Below are positions 1-9,414 of a stretch of DNA of 64,000 nucleotides, piece after piece. The stretch's first letter is position 1. Each line of letters begins with the position of its first letter. Below the pieces are notes generated by a model. The model saw only the letters and a program-made list of their open reading frames with translations, was not told the DNA's origin and did no database searches. The translations under genes were made by a program, and so were the position numbers. The stretch comes from an uncultured Aquimarina sp. (GTDB taxonomy: Bacteria > Bacteroidota > Bacteroidia > Flavobacteriales > Flavobacteriaceae), in NCBI GenBank assembly GCA_947498705.1, contig CANMLW010000002.1, forward strand, positions 62,001 through 126,000, in the 5' to 3' direction.

Positions 1-34
1 CGAGGTAATTGACTATTGTTTATATATTTTTCTA

Positions 35-1387
35 ATGAAACGATTTAAAAAGATTTTTCTGAGCATATTTCTACTGCTACTTATAGCGATAGCAGTTGGT
101 GTAATTTTAAACTATTCAAAGCTGAATATTCTAAATGGATATTCTGCCAAAAATATGTGTTCTTCGGTTTTTTTGGCTCATAGAAGTGTTGAGTTTACAG
201 ATACTTATGACAACAATTTTGATCCGGTTCATTTGGCAGAGGATCAAGTAGATATGAAACAAAAGACTGCTTCTGCGTCTTTGTTTGGATTAAAAGAAAG
301 AAAAGCAATATATAGAGAAGGATTAGGAAGCGTTTTGGTCGATGATGATTTTGATGAAAAAGCTTCTGTTTTAACGCCTAATAGAACAAAAACAAATACA
401 GGGTTAGCATATCCTTATGGGTCGTTACAACAAAAGGATACTATTTTTGAAACTATAGATTATAATAAAATTCATAAAACTGTCTCTTCTATTTTTGATG
501 AGGAAGGAGAATATATACAGAAAACCAGAGCAGTTTTGGTGATTTATAAAGATCAAATAATTGCAGAAAAATATATAGAGGGTTTAACAAATGATTCCCG
601 CTTACTAGGTTGGTCGATGACTAAGAGTATTCTTTCTACAGTCTATGGTGTACTACAAAAGCAAGGAAAAATAGTTCTAAAAGACAAAGCACCCATAGCC
701 GAATGGCAGAATGATGATAGAAAAGAGATTACAATCAATAATTTATTGCAGATGAATAGTGGCCTGGAGTGGGATGAGGATTATGGTTCTATTTCTGATG
801 TAACCAGAATGCTGTACCTAGATACCGATATGACCCGTTCACAAATTCATAAAAAAGCAATCCATAAACCCAATGAACATTGGTATTATTCTTCGGGGAC
901 ATCTAATTTGTTATCAGGGATCCTGAGAAAAAAGCTAGGTAATGACCAGGAATATCTTGATTTTCCGTATCGAGAGTTTATTGATAAAATAGGGATGCAT
1001 TCTATGCTTATAGAAGCTGATATGGCAGGAAATTATGTTGGATCTTCATATGCCTGGGCAACGGTAAGAGATTGGGCAAAATTTGGATTATTATATCTTC
1101 ATAAAGGAAACTGGAACGGAACTCGAATATTTAATGAAGATTGGGTTGATTATGTAACAACTCCTAGTCCTACATCTGATGGCGATTATGGAGGGCATTT
1201 TTGGTTGAATGCTGGTGGTTTTTACCCAGATGCGCCTAGAGATATGTTTTCTGCCAATGGATTTCAGGGACAACGCGTATTTATTATCCCATCCAAAGAT
1301 TTGGTGATTGTACGTTTTGGACTTATTGGAGATGCAGGTGTAGATTTTAATACTTTTTTGAAGGAGATGGTGAGTGCCGTAAAATAA
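35..1387 (+). CDS. serine hydrolase, beta-lactamase (class C/PBP) family
   Basis: This 450-residue protein has a basic N-terminus followed by one hydrophobic segment (about residues 7-26), so it is probably membrane-anchored or exported with its catalytic part in the periplasm. The class C beta-lactamase/PBP fold is indicated by the S-x-x-K motif SMTKS (Ser194, Lys197), a Tyr-x-Ser element in WYYSSGTSN (near residue 285) and the late GGHFW element (near residue 393) where the family has its KTG/HxG box. Such proteins are esterases, peptidases or 6-aminohexanoate-dimer hydrolase relatives, and the substrate cannot be read from sequence. The start is an ATG. The gene faces away from the YARHG lipoprotein gene, with which it converges. 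Confidence 0.85.
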   Translation: MKRFKKIFLSIFLLLLIAIAVGVILNYSKLNILNGYSAKNMCSSVFLAHRSVEFTDTYDNNFDPVHLAEDQVDMKQKTASASLFGLKERKAIYREGLGSVLVDDDFDEKASVLTPNRTKTNTGLAYPYGSLQQKDTIFETIDYNKIHKTVSSIFDEEGEYIQKTRAVLVIYKDQIIAEKYIEGLTNDSRLLGWSMTKSILSTVYGVLQKQGKIVLKDKAPIAEWQNDDRKEITINNLLQMNSGLEWDEDYGSISDVTRMLYLDTDMTRSQIHKKAIHKPNEHWYYSSGTSNLLSGILRKKLGNDQEYLDFPYREFIDKIGMHSMLIEADMAGNYVGSSYAWATVRDWAKFGLLYLHKGNWNGTRIFNEDWVDYVTTPSPTSDGDYGGHFWLNAGGFYPDAPRDMFSANGFQGQRVFIIPSKDLVIVRFGLIGDAGVDFNTFLKEMVSAVK

Positions 1388-1410
1388 AACAATCTAAACC
1401 AATATTTTAT

Positions 1411-2298
1411 CTATCTCCCAAAGTAATCATAGTAACGCTCTGCGTGTTGCTCATAGCGTTTGATTAACTCAATATTTTTCTTTTCGAGATCGGTTAATTT
1501 GTTTCTAATATCTGTAGATACGGGAATATACCATTCTATTTGAGAATCAAAGAAATAACGCATTTTACGATTTTTGAAAGAGTATCCATGTCTAGCATAT
1601 ATCAGATTGCGAAGTACTTCTAACTCTCCTTTGTTAAGATTTTCTATATCTTGATTGGTTAATAGTTGTTTAGAGGCATTTAATTTAGAGATAATTTCAG
1701 GATTAACAGCTTCCATTTCTCCACCCTCATCATCTTGAGAGTCGTATAAAGCCAAGTTATATTCATATTCTGCTTCAAACGATAGGTTTAAATCAGGATT
1801 ATATTCATATTCTTTCTTATTAAGGCTATATCTTCTTTTTGGCACTGCCAATTTTTGATTATCAGCGATCCAAATTCCTTTAATTTTTTTCTTTTCGGGA
1901 TAAAATGTAAATTCAAAAATCCCATCGTATTTATCATCACCAGGTTCAGAAACTATTGCAAAAAGAGTTTTATGATCTATTGTTCCTCTAAACGGTCTTG
2001 AGTTACCAGCGACAATAGAGTGACCATACATCGAATCGTTTTTTACATCATCAATCGAAATATTAATTTTATTATGGTATGATCCATTTTTTTTATGAAC
2101 GTTATCATAATTAGCTGCTTGAAAACTACCCACATAAAAACCTGTTAAATCAAAATCGGTTCTATATTGAGATGTATCTTTTTGTATAGTGTTTACTTTT
2201 TTTAGCACAGGGTTGTCTATGACTAATGCTTGCTGTTTGGTTTCATTTTTACATGAAAACATAATTGAAACAAAAACTAATAAAAATATGTTTTTCAT
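1411..2298 (-). CDS. YARHG-domain lipoprotein
   Basis: This 295-residue protein begins with a short lipoprotein signal ending in MFSC, so mature Cys16 is likely lipidated. Near the C-terminus (about residues 225-285) it has NLIYARHGYSF followed by a KNRKMRYFF segment, the signature of the YARHG domain, an extracellular domain of unknown function. The middle part (about residues 50-160) resembles a beta-rich module with GxFxFTFYPEKKKIKGIW and is unassigned. The gene overlaps the upstream membrane-protein gene by four bases (ATGA), so the two are translationally coupled. Confidence 0.75.
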   Translation of the reverse strand: MKNIFLLVFVSIMFSCKNETKQQALVIDNPVLKKVNTIQKDTSQYRTDFDLTGFYVGSFQAANYDNVHKKNGSYHNKINISIDDVKNDSMYGHSIVAGNSRPFRGTIDHKTLFAIVSEPGDDKYDGIFEFTFYPEKKKIKGIWIADNQKLAVPKRRYSLNKKEYEYNPDLNLSFEAEYEYNLALYDSQDDEGGEMEAVNPEIISKLNASKQLLTNQDIENLNKGELEVLRNLIYARHGYSFKNRKMRYFFDSQIEWYIPVSTDIRNKLTDLEKKNIELIKRYEQHAERYYDYFGR

Positions 2299-2918
2299 TT
2301 TTTGATGTATTTACTAATGATGATTTCGGCAACAATAAGATTTAAAACCCACCCCAACCATGCTACAATTTGATAAACATCCATAGGTCTAGGTTGAAAA
2401 ACCAAAACGATCAGATATTTCCATAATCGTAAAGTTATGGCAGATAATGTTAAAGCAAAGCTTCTTATCATAAAAATTTGATGTTTTTTATAATCTTTTT
2501 GCCTAATGGCTAAAAATGCTTTAAAACTAAACCAAAACCAACCAACAGCAAGTAAACAAAAAGCAAGTTGAGACCAAAAACCACCATTGGCATATACCCC
2601 AATGATTAAACCTGATGGAGCGGCAAATAGGATTGAGGTTAGGTATACCCAACCCATAGTTTTATGAGTTTTTGAGTATTTCGTTCTTATCCTCTTGGAA
2701 AATTGTGTAAACCCTGCAAAAAGAGAGAATATTGAAAATGTAACATGAATATAAAATGCAATTTTATAATGTGTAAAGTGAATATACTGCTGTTTAATTC
2801 TTAAAAATGCAACATCGAAGTTGATTGGAAAATACTGTACAGTAATTTGAAACATTAAGACACAAAAGAAAGCATAAAAAAGAAGTAACAGTACTTGGTA
2901 TATGTTTGTTTTTTGCAT
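2295..2918 (-). CDS. DUF2306-like integral membrane protein
   Basis: This 207-residue protein has about six hydrophobic helices. It contains the pattern HVTFSIFSLFAGFTQF followed by KTHKTMGWVYL and later KHQIFMIRSFALTLSAIT, which is characteristic of DUF2306 membrane proteins: conserved His in the helices and an R-S-x-A-L-x-x-x-A-x-x-x-R end. The biochemical role of the family is unknown. It is the first gene of a two-gene unit with the YARHG lipoprotein and starts just downstream of the suf terminator hairpin. Confidence 0.75.
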   Translation of the reverse strand: MQKTNIYQVLLLLFYAFFCVLMFQITVQYFPINFDVAFLRIKQQYIHFTHYKIAFYIHVTFSIFSLFAGFTQFSKRIRTKYSKTHKTMGWVYLTSILFAAPSGLIIGVYANGGFWSQLAFCLLAVGWFWFSFKAFLAIRQKDYKKHQIFMIRSFALTLSAITLRLWKYLIVLVFQPRPMDVYQIVAWLGWVLNLIVAEIIISKYIKK

Positions 2919-2927
2919 TAAAATTAA

Positions 2928-2956
2928 AAACCTCTCACATAAATTTGGAGAGGTTT
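2928..2956 (-). terminator. terminator hairpin downstream of sufD
   Basis: A 9-bp perfect stem (AAACCTCTC / GAGAGGTTT) with an 11-nt loop lies 30 bases after the sufD stop. Read on the minus strand it is followed by a T-rich run, as expected for an intrinsic terminator. It separates the suf operon from the DUF2306 gene. Confidence 0.65.
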
Positions 2957-2985
2957 ATATATGATTATAAATGTTTCAATTATTT

Positions 2986-4299
2986 CTATAAATCAAAACC
3001 TATATTAACTCCTAGTTTGTTTGCTATAAGTTTATTGATTCTGGTTTTGAGTTGAGGGATTTTTACGCTCTCTAAAACATTATTGGCAAAGGCATACATC
3101 AATAATGCCTTGGCTTCTTTTTCTGCGATTCCTCGAGATTTCATATAAAACAGTGCATTATCATCTAATTGTCCTATGGTACAACCATGAGAACATTTTA
3201 CATCGTCGGCAAAAATTTCTAGTTGTGGTTTAGAATTGATAGTTGCTTTATCGCTTAACAATATATTGTTATTAGACTGAAAAGCATTTGTTTTTTGAGC
3301 CTCTTTATTTACAATAATTTTTCCATTAAAAACACCGGTAGCTTTTTCATCAAAAATACCTTTATAATCCTGGTGACTTTCACAATTTGGCTCGGTATGA
3401 TGTACCAATGTATTGTGATCTACATGTTGTTTTCCTTCTATAATGGTAACTCCATTAAGAATAGAATCTATACCTTCTCCTTTTTGATAGAAATTAAGAT
3501 TATTTCTGGTAATATTTCCTCCAAAGGCGAACGTATGAACAGAAGCAATACTATTTGCTTGTTGTTCTATATAGGTATTGTCTATTAAAGATGCGTTTTG
3601 ATGATCGTTTTGTATTTTGTAATAGTCAACAATAGCATTTTTATCTACAAAAATCTCTGTAACAGAATTTGTAAGTACAGGGTTATCGTTTAAGCTTTGG
3701 TGACGTTCTACGATCTGTACTTGTGAGTTTTCTTCTGCCACAATCAGGTTACGAGGTTGTAGCATTTGTGCAGATTCTTTTCCTGTAGAAAAGTGTATGA
3801 TTTGTATGGGCTTATCTGCAAGTTTATTTTTTGGAATAAAGATATAAGCTCCTTCTTTAGAAAAGGCCGTGTTTAAAGAAGTAAGTCCGTCTTGTTTTGC
3901 TATTTTATTAAAATAGGTGTCGATTACAGATTTGTATTTATCATGAGATAAAGCAGATGACATTAAGCATACATCTATCTTATCATGAGTGGTTTCAGAC
4001 AAATGAGAAGAATACTTACCATCGATAAATACAATCTTATAGGTGTCTAAATCATGAATAAAGTATTTCTTTATGTCCTTAAACTCTAATGCATTTTCTT
4101 CTTTAGGAAAAATGCTATAGTCATGTTTTAGTACAGTATTTAGGGATGTATATTTCCAGGCTTCTTCCTTTTTTGTAGGAAACCCTTTCTCTTCAAAGAT
4201 TTTGATTGCCTGACTTCGTATATCGTGCACAGCAGCATCTACATCTACTGTGTTTTCAAAAGCCAAAAAAGAGGACACCAATTTTTCTTTCAATTCCAT
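2986..4299 (-). CDS. sufD: Fe-S cluster assembly protein SufD
   Basis: SufD forms the SufBC2D scaffold that assembles Fe-S clusters in the cytoplasm. The right-handed beta-helix core typical of SufB/SufD is visible from about residue 130 to 370, with the SufD hallmark block around FADDVKCSHGCTIGQLDDNALFYMKSRG near the C-terminus. The open frame extends to 4338, but that upstream codon is TTG. The ATG at 4299, giving MELKEKLVSSFLAFEN, fits flavobacterial SufD starts and was chosen, giving 437 residues. It is the last gene of the operon, 127 bases after sufC, and is followed by a terminator hairpin rather than by sufS. Confidence 0.93.
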   Translation of the reverse strand: MELKEKLVSSFLAFENTVDVDAAVHDIRSQAIKIFEEKGFPTKKEEAWKYTSLNTVLKHDYSIFPKEENALEFKDIKKYFIHDLDTYKIVFIDGKYSSHLSETTHDKIDVCLMSSALSHDKYKSVIDTYFNKIAKQDGLTSLNTAFSKEGAYIFIPKNKLADKPIQIIHFSTGKESAQMLQPRNLIVAEENSQVQIVERHQSLNDNPVLTNSVTEIFVDKNAIVDYYKIQNDHQNASLIDNTYIEQQANSIASVHTFAFGGNITRNNLNFYQKGEGIDSILNGVTIIEGKQHVDHNTLVHHTEPNCESHQDYKGIFDEKATGVFNGKIIVNKEAQKTNAFQSNNNILLSDKATINSKPQLEIFADDVKCSHGCTIGQLDDNALFYMKSRGIAEKEAKALLMYAFANNVLESVKIPQLKTRINKLIANKLGVNIGFDL

Positions 4300-4426
4300 A
4301 TTCAATTTCAAGTTTTGTTTCAAAAGAAACAGTTTCAAGTTTTAGGAGTAAAAACCCTCAAACTCGTTTTTATTTTTATACAACTTATTAAACCAGTTAA
4401 AACACATGGTTTTAAGTTGTAAAAAT

Positions 4427-5179
4427 TTATGCATTTATCTCTTCTTTAATCCAGTCATACCCTTTTTCTTCTAGCTCTAATGCTAGTTCTTTGGTACCAG
4501 ATTTTACGATCTTACCATCATATAAAACATGTACAAAATCAGGAACGATATACTCTAATAAGCGTTGGTAATGCGTAATCACTACGATAGCATTGTCATT
4601 GCTTTTTAGTTTGTTTACACCATTTGCTACAATACGTAATGCATCGATATCTAATCCAGAGTCTGTTTCATCCAAAATTGCCAATTTTGGCTCCATCATG
4701 GCCATTTGAAAGATTTCGTTTCGTTTCTTTTCTCCACCAGAAAACCCTTCATTAAGCGATCGGGATAAAAATTTGCGATCAATCTCTAACAATTCTGATT
4801 TTTCACGAATTTTCTTAAGCATATCCTTTGCAGGCATTTCCTCGAGCCCTTGTGCTTTTCTGGTTTCGTTAATAGCCGTTTTCATGAAATTAGTAACGGT
4901 TACACCAGGAATTTCTACCGGGTACTGAAATGAAAGAAAAACTCCCTTATGAGCACGCTCTTCTGCAGCTAGTTCTTCAATATCTTCATTATCCAAAAGA
5001 ATATTTCCTTTGGTAACCTCATATTCTTCTTTACCTGCTACAATACTTGCCAAGGTACTTTTTCCTGCACCGTTGGGTCCCATAATAGCATGTATTTCTC
5101 CTGCTTTTACATTTAGGTTAAGACCTTTTAAAATTTCTTTTCCTTCGACACTTGCGTGTAAATCCTTTATTTCTAACAT
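4427..5179 (-). CDS. sufC: Fe-S cluster assembly ATPase SufC
   Basis: This 250-residue ABC-type ATPase drives conformational change in the SufBCD complex. It shows the Walker A motif GPNGAGKSTLAS (residues about 34-45), the signature GFSGGEKKRNEI that is particular to SufC, Walker B LAILDETDSGLDIDAL and the switch His in VITHYQRLL. No membrane segment is present, consistent with a cytosolic ATPase. It sits 26 bases downstream of the small His-tailed lipoprotein gene in the same orientation. Confidence 0.96.
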   Translation of the reverse strand: MLEIKDLHASVEGKEILKGLNLNVKAGEIHAIMGPNGAGKSTLASIVAGKEEYEVTKGNILLDNEDIEELAAEERAHKGVFLSFQYPVEIPGVTVTNFMKTAINETRKAQGLEEMPAKDMLKKIREKSELLEIDRKFLSRSLNEGFSGGEKKRNEIFQMAMMEPKLAILDETDSGLDIDALRIVANGVNKLKSNDNAIVVITHYQRLLEYIVPDFVHVLYDGKIVKSGTKELALELEEKGYDWIKEEINA

Positions 5180-5205
5180 TTTATAGTGGTATTCTCTGCT
5201 TTTTG

Positions 5206-5610
5206 TTAATGGTTGTGACCTTCATGATTATGGCCATCACCATGATTATGGTTATGCCCAGAAGAGTTGATTTTGGTTGGCAACTCTGAGGTAGGTTCAC
5301 TTACCCCAATGATTTCTTTTATTTCTACTATTTCTTCCCAACCTTCGCCAGGATTATCTTTAATGATTCCTTTAATAACTACAGGAACCATATCATATTC
5401 TTCTCTTTGTAATGGCTTTATTTTTTTTGCCAATTCATTTGTTAGATCACCTAATTCTACACCATAGATAAAATCAGCGCCTTTAATTACCGCTGCATCA
5501 TCTATATAAATAAATTCACCTCGTATTAAATCGGGTTCTTGATTTTTGTTTTCGGATTTACAAGAAAAAAGTAATAGACTTAGTACAATTAAAATAAATG
5601 GTTTTTTCAT
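5206..5610 (-). CDS. small His-tailed lipoprotein inside the suf operon
   Basis: This 134-residue protein has a lipoprotein signal ending LLLFSC (Cys17), a small acidic domain of about 90 residues, and a C-terminal tail with seven His in an alternating H-N-H/G-H pattern (last 17 residues). The tail suggests metal binding in the periplasm or at the outer face of a membrane, but this is inference. The domain segment with GVELGDLTNELA and VPVVIKGIIKDNPG resembles no family I can name. The gene lies between sufB (29-base gap) and sufC (26-base gap), so it is almost certainly co-transcribed with the Fe-S assembly genes. Confidence 0.7.
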   Translation of the reverse strand: MKKPFILIVLSLLLFSCKSENKNQEPDLIRGEFIYIDDAAVIKGADFIYGVELGDLTNELAKKIKPLQREEYDMVPVVIKGIIKDNPGEGWEEIVEIKEIIGVSEPTSELPTKINSSGHNHNHGDGHNHEGHNH

Positions 5611-5639
5611 TACTAGAGAGTTTTAGTTATTTTTTTAAA

Positions 5640-7085
5640 TTACCCTACAGAACCTTCAAGAGAAATTTCTAGAAGTTTTTGAGCTTCTACAGCAAACTCC
5701 ATAGGTAATTTGTTTAATACTTCTTTACTAAAACCATTTACGATCAAGGCGATTGCTTTTTCTGTATCAATTCCTCGTTGGTTACAATAAAAAATTTGAT
5801 CTTCACCTATTTTACTTGTTGTCGCTTCGTGTTCTATTTGAGCAGTTTTGTTCTTTGCTTCTATATAAGGAAACGTATGAGCACCACATTCATTGCCCAT
5901 TAGTAATGAATCACATTGAGAAAAATTACGTGCATTCGTGGCTCTACTATTTATTTGTACTAATCCTCTATAACTATTTTGTGATTTTCCCGCAGAAATA
6001 CCTTTGGATATAATGGTACTCTTAGTGTTCTTACCTAAGTGAATCATTTTTGTACCTGTATCTGCTTGTTGATAATTATTAGTTACAGCTATCGAATAAA
6101 ATTCACCTACAGAATGATCACCTTTAAGGATACATGAAGGATATTTCCAGGTAACCGCAGATCCTGTTTCTACTTGAGTCCAGGATATTTTTGCATTGGT
6201 TTCGCAAAGTCCTCTTTTGGTTACAAAATTATAAACTCCTCCTTTTCCTTCTGCATTACCAGGATACCAATTTTGAACGGTAGAATACTTAATTTCTGCA
6301 TCATCAAGTGCAATTAATTCTACAACGGCCGCATGCAATTGATTTTCATCACGTGAAGGTGCGGTACATCCTTCGAGATAACTTACATAACTTCCTTGGT
6401 CTGCAACCACAAGAGTACGTTCGAATTGACCTGTACCTGCCTGATTAATTCTAAAATAGGTAGATAACTCCATAGGACAACGTACTCCCTTTGGAATATA
6501 ACAGAAAGAACCATCACTAAAAACAGCAGAATTTAAGGCTGCATAGAAATTGTCTTTTTGTGGTACTACAGTACCTATATATTTTTTTACCAGCTCTGGA
6601 TGTTCTTTGATTGCCTCAGAAATAGAGCAGAATATAATTCCTTTCTCGGCAAGAGTTTCTTTGAAAGTAGTTGCTACAGAAACAGAATCCATTACTATAT
6701 CTACTGCTACTCCTGCAAGTTTCTTTTGCTCATCCAGAGAAATACCTAATTTTTTGAAGGTTTCTAATAACTCGGGATCCACCTCATCAATACTGTTGTA
6801 TTTGGGTTTTTTATTTGGAGCAGAATAATAAGAAATACTTTGAAAATCTGGCTTTTCGTAATTTACATTTGCCCATTCTGGCTCTTCCATCTGTTCCCAG
6901 ATTCGAAAAGCTTCGAGCCTCCATTCTGTCATCCATTCGGGCTCCTCTTTCTTTTTAGAAATTGCACGAACTATCTCTTCATTAAGACCAACAGGAAATG
7001 TATCTGATTCTATATCGGTATAAAATCCATACTCATATTCTTTGGTCTCTAACTCTTTCTTTAAATCGTCTTCGGTATATGCCAT
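5640..7085 (-). CDS. sufB: Fe-S cluster assembly protein SufB
   Basis: This 481-residue protein has full SufB length and diagnostic segments: [63 protein letters not shown] and [16 protein letters not shown]. The conserved Cys in [21 protein letters not shown] is present, a residue implicated in cluster assembly in this family. It acts with SufC and SufD as the cytosolic Fe-S scaffold. The gene follows sufA by 38 bases. Confidence 0.97.
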   Translation of the reverse strand: MAYTEDDLKKELETKEYEYGFYTDIESDTFPVGLNEEIVRAISKKKEEPEWMTEWRLEAFRIWEQMEEPEWANVNYEKPDFQSISYYSAPNKKPKYNSIDEVDPELLETFKKLGISLDEQKKLAGVAVDIVMDSVSVATTFKETLAEKGIIFCSISEAIKEHPELVKKYIGTVVPQKDNFYAALNSAVFSDGSFCYIPKGVRCPMELSTYFRINQAGTGQFERTLVVADQGSYVSYLEGCTAPSRDENQLHAAVVELIALDDAEIKYSTVQNWYPGNAEGKGGVYNFVTKRGLCETNAKISWTQVETGSAVTWKYPSCILKGDHSVGEFYSIAVTNNYQQADTGTKMIHLGKNTKSTIISKGISAGKSQNSYRGLVQINSRATNARNFSQCDSLLMGNECGAHTFPYIEAKNKTAQIEHEATTSKIGEDQIFYCNQRGIDTEKAIALIVNGFSKEVLNKLPMEFAVEAQKLLEISLEGSVG

Positions 7086-7123
7086 TACTTATATCCTAAA
7101 TTGATTCAGGATTTTTTTATCAA

Positions 7124-7453
7124 TTAAAGGGAAAAACTCTCACCACAACCACAAGTTCTACTTGCATTGGGATTATTAAATACAAAACCGGTACCGTTTA
7201 AACCACCAGAATACTCTAGCGTTGTACCGATCAAATAAAGGAAACTTTTTTTATCTACTATGATTTTTACACCATTGTCTTCGAATACTTTATCTCCTTC
7301 AACTTGTTCTTTATCAAACTTTAAGTCATAAGATAAACCAGAGCACCCTCCGCTTTTTACCCCTACTCGAACATAATCGGTAGTAGCATCATACCCGTCG
7401 TCACTCATCAATTCGATGACTTTGTTTTTTGCTATATCTGATACCTTAATCAT
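7124..7453 (-). CDS. sufA: Fe-S carrier protein, SufA/IscA/HesB type
   Basis: This 109-residue A-type carrier has the three conserved cysteines of the family: one in GGCSGLSYDLKF (about residue 38) and the C-terminal CGC pair in SRTCGCGESFSL. Members accept and transfer Fe-S clusters. It is the first gene of the suf operon, and a recognisable Bacteroidota promoter lies directly upstream, so it likely leads the transcript. SufA, IscA and ErpA cannot be separated by motif alone; the suf context supports SufA. Confidence 0.9.
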   Translation of the reverse strand: MIKVSDIAKNKVIELMSDDGYDATTDYVRVGVKSGGCSGLSYDLKFDKEQVEGDKVFEDNGVKIIVDKKSFLYLIGTTLEYSGGLNGTGFVFNNPNASRTCGCGESFSL

Positions 7454-7487
7454 ACCTTTTGTAAATAGATTAATTCTAAATGAATTG

Positions 7488-7520
7488 CAAATATACTACA
7501 TAAGTAGTTTTTATTAGCAA
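7488..7520 (-). promoter_or_regulatory. suf operon promoter, Bacteroidota type
   Basis: On the minus strand a perfect TAnnTTTG -7 box (TATATTTG, 7488-7495) lies 35 bases upstream of the sufA start. A TTG -33 element (7518-7520) is 22 bases further upstream, slightly more than the usual spacing. No clear palindromic operator overlaps it. Confidence 0.55.
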
Positions 7521-7585
7521 ATCCTTTCATTTATATAACAAATGTTAAAATAAAGATATGTTATAGCTAACTAATAGGGAAGGGT

Positions 7586-8641
7586 TTAAAACTCAGAAAA
7601 ACGATTGTCATTAATGTAATCATCGTCTGTAAGCGTTTCTAAAAAGGCGATGATTTGTTCTTTTTCGATATCGGTCATTGGTATTCCCTCTACATTGTTT
7701 TCTGTATCTCTAAACATAGGGTCTAGTGTTTCATGATCTACCATACCATCACTATAATGATCGAGTACTTGTCTTAATGTAAAGAACCTACCATCATGCA
7801 TATAAGGAAATGTAAGTCGTACATTACGTAAAGTAGGAACTTTAAATTTATAGATATCTTCTTCTAACCCAGAAACTCTTTTTCTACCAATATCGTTATA
7901 TTCTGGATCGATGGGTAATCCATTATTGCGATAAGATTGATCTGTAAATAAAGTACCTTTGTGGCAAGAAGCACATTTGGATTGGAATAGATCAAACCCT
8001 GCTTGCTCTTCTTCTGTAAAAACAGAACCTTCATTTCTTTCGATTTTATCATATTTTGAATCTGCAGAGATCATCATCACCACAAATTGTGATATTGCTT
8101 TTAGCATATTTTCTGTATTGATTTTTTGATCTGTAAATGCCTCTGCAAACAATTTTACGTATTCTGGTTCGTTTTCAAGCTTTTTTAATATACTGGCAAA
8201 AGTTTCGTTCATTTCTACCTCTGCGGTAATAGGTACGATAGGTTGTTGATCCAAGTGCGATACGGCACCATCCCATGTGAACTCTTCCATAAAAGCCAAA
8301 TTGTGCAAGGGTAGGGCATTTCGAGTACCAAGTGCACCGTCGACACCATGACTTACAATATGAGTGTGATGCGTAAAAGCAAAATCCTGTAAATGACAAA
8401 AACCGCAGGATACTACACCGTCTGAAGAAAGTCTACCATCATAAAACAACTTTTTACCTAATTCGAAACCTTTTTCTGTGGGTGGGTTAAGAGAAATATC
8501 ATAAGTGGGGTCGGGAAAATTAGATGGAATTTTAAATTCTAACTTTTTATTTTCCGGAATCGGGGTGTATTCATCATTATCAGAGCTAGAGTTGCATGCA
8601 ACTCCAAAAAGAATGATTCCAATATATACTAAAAACTTCAT
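7586..8641 (-). CDS. diheme cytochrome c peroxidase family protein (MauG/MbnH-like), lipoprotein
   Basis: This 351-residue lipoprotein (signal ending FGVAC, Cys16) has two CxxCH heme c sites: CGFCH at residues 79-83 and CASCH at 223-227. The order and spacing, plus the DGR, HNLAF, WDG and PTLRNVRLTFPYMHDGRF segments, match the bacterial diheme peroxidase family that includes CcpA, MauG and MbnH. An MbnP-like gene sits eight bases upstream. In characterised pairs MbnH oxidises a Trp of MbnP, so I infer that this is the MbnH-type enzyme rather than a detoxifying peroxidase. It acts outside the cytoplasm. Confidence 0.85.
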   Translation of the reverse strand: MKFLVYIGIILFGVACNSSSDNDEYTPIPENKKLEFKIPSNFPDPTYDISLNPPTEKGFELGKKLFYDGRLSSDGVVSCGFCHLQDFAFTHHTHIVSHGVDGALGTRNALPLHNLAFMEEFTWDGAVSHLDQQPIVPITAEVEMNETFASILKKLENEPEYVKLFAEAFTDQKINTENMLKAISQFVVMMISADSKYDKIERNEGSVFTEEEQAGFDLFQSKCASCHKGTLFTDQSYRNNGLPIDPEYNDIGRKRVSGLEEDIYKFKVPTLRNVRLTFPYMHDGRFFTLRQVLDHYSDGMVDHETLDPMFRDTENNVEGIPMTDIEKEQIIAFLETLTDDDYINDNRFSEF

Positions 8642-8649
8642 CTTTACTA

Positions 8650-9414
8650 TTAATTCGACACCTTTGCTACGCTAAACATAGATGTTACATTTTCTGCAAT
8701 TTTAGGGGCATTTTCTGGATCTACCTGTATTGATTTTTTGGCTGCAAGAGAGTGGGTATTTGTACCATCCAGAATTTTTGCAATATTTGCCTGTATGCTA
8801 ACTGTAGGGCTTAATTTTTCAGAGATAGATACTTTTTCTGATAGCTCTACTGTAATTTCCTTATAATTATCTAATGTAGTACCGTGACTTCCTACATGAA
8901 TTAGAAAATTATCCACTTCGCCTCCCTGAGGAGTAAACGTTCCTTCAAACTTTAAAAAAATATAACCTGCCGACCATGACCATAGCATATTACCTTCTTC
9001 TGCTGTAGGCACAAAATTATCGACTCCGTTAAGTGGATATTTGGATTGATCTACTCCAAAACCAAATTTAATTTTCGAATATTCTGCCGGGTCGATGTCC
9101 TTAAGCACAATTTTTTTGCTATCACTTACTTCATCATTAATTAAAAAATAACTTTTTTCTACAGGGTATACAAATTCTTGCCCGTCTTTTTTTATCAAAA
9201 CGATATTACTTATAATATATTTTAATTCTGTAATGGTATAGGATTCATTACTACCATTGGTATACGATATTTTATCACTTAAAACTACAGGTTCACTACC
9301 AATACTATTATTGAACTCTAAATTTAAGGTTCCCCCTTCATTATCATCATCACTTTTACAAGAAAATAGTGCTGAACAAACTATTAATATGATTAATGTA
9401 AGCTTCTTTATCAT
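8650..9414 (-). CDS. MbnP-like lipoprotein
   Basis: This 254-residue lipoprotein (signal ending ALFSC, Cys19) shows the MbnP family arrangement: an N-terminal L-x-L-x-F-x-N strand, the Y-x-I-T-E-L-K-Y-I-I-S-N-I segment, F-G-F-G-V-D near residue 117, and the hallmark M-L-W-S-W-S-A-G-Y block (Trp145, Trp147). In the methanobactin system the partner diheme enzyme converts an MbnP tryptophan to kynurenine and the protein binds copper. Whether this homologue is modified is not shown. The start overlaps the upstream stop by one base, and the MbnH-like gene follows after eight bases. Confidence 0.8.
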   Translation of the reverse strand: MIKKLTLIILIVCSALFSCKSDDDNEGGTLNLEFNNSIGSEPVVLSDKISYTNGSNESYTITELKYIISNIVLIKKDGQEFVYPVEKSYFLINDEVSDSKKIVLKDIDPAEYSKIKFGFGVDQSKYPLNGVDNFVPTAEEGNMLWSWSAGYIFLKFEGTFTPQGGEVDNFLIHVGSHGTTLDNYKEITVELSEKVSISEKLSPTVSIQANIAKILDGTNTHSLAAKKSIQVDPENAPKIAENVTSMFSVAKVSN

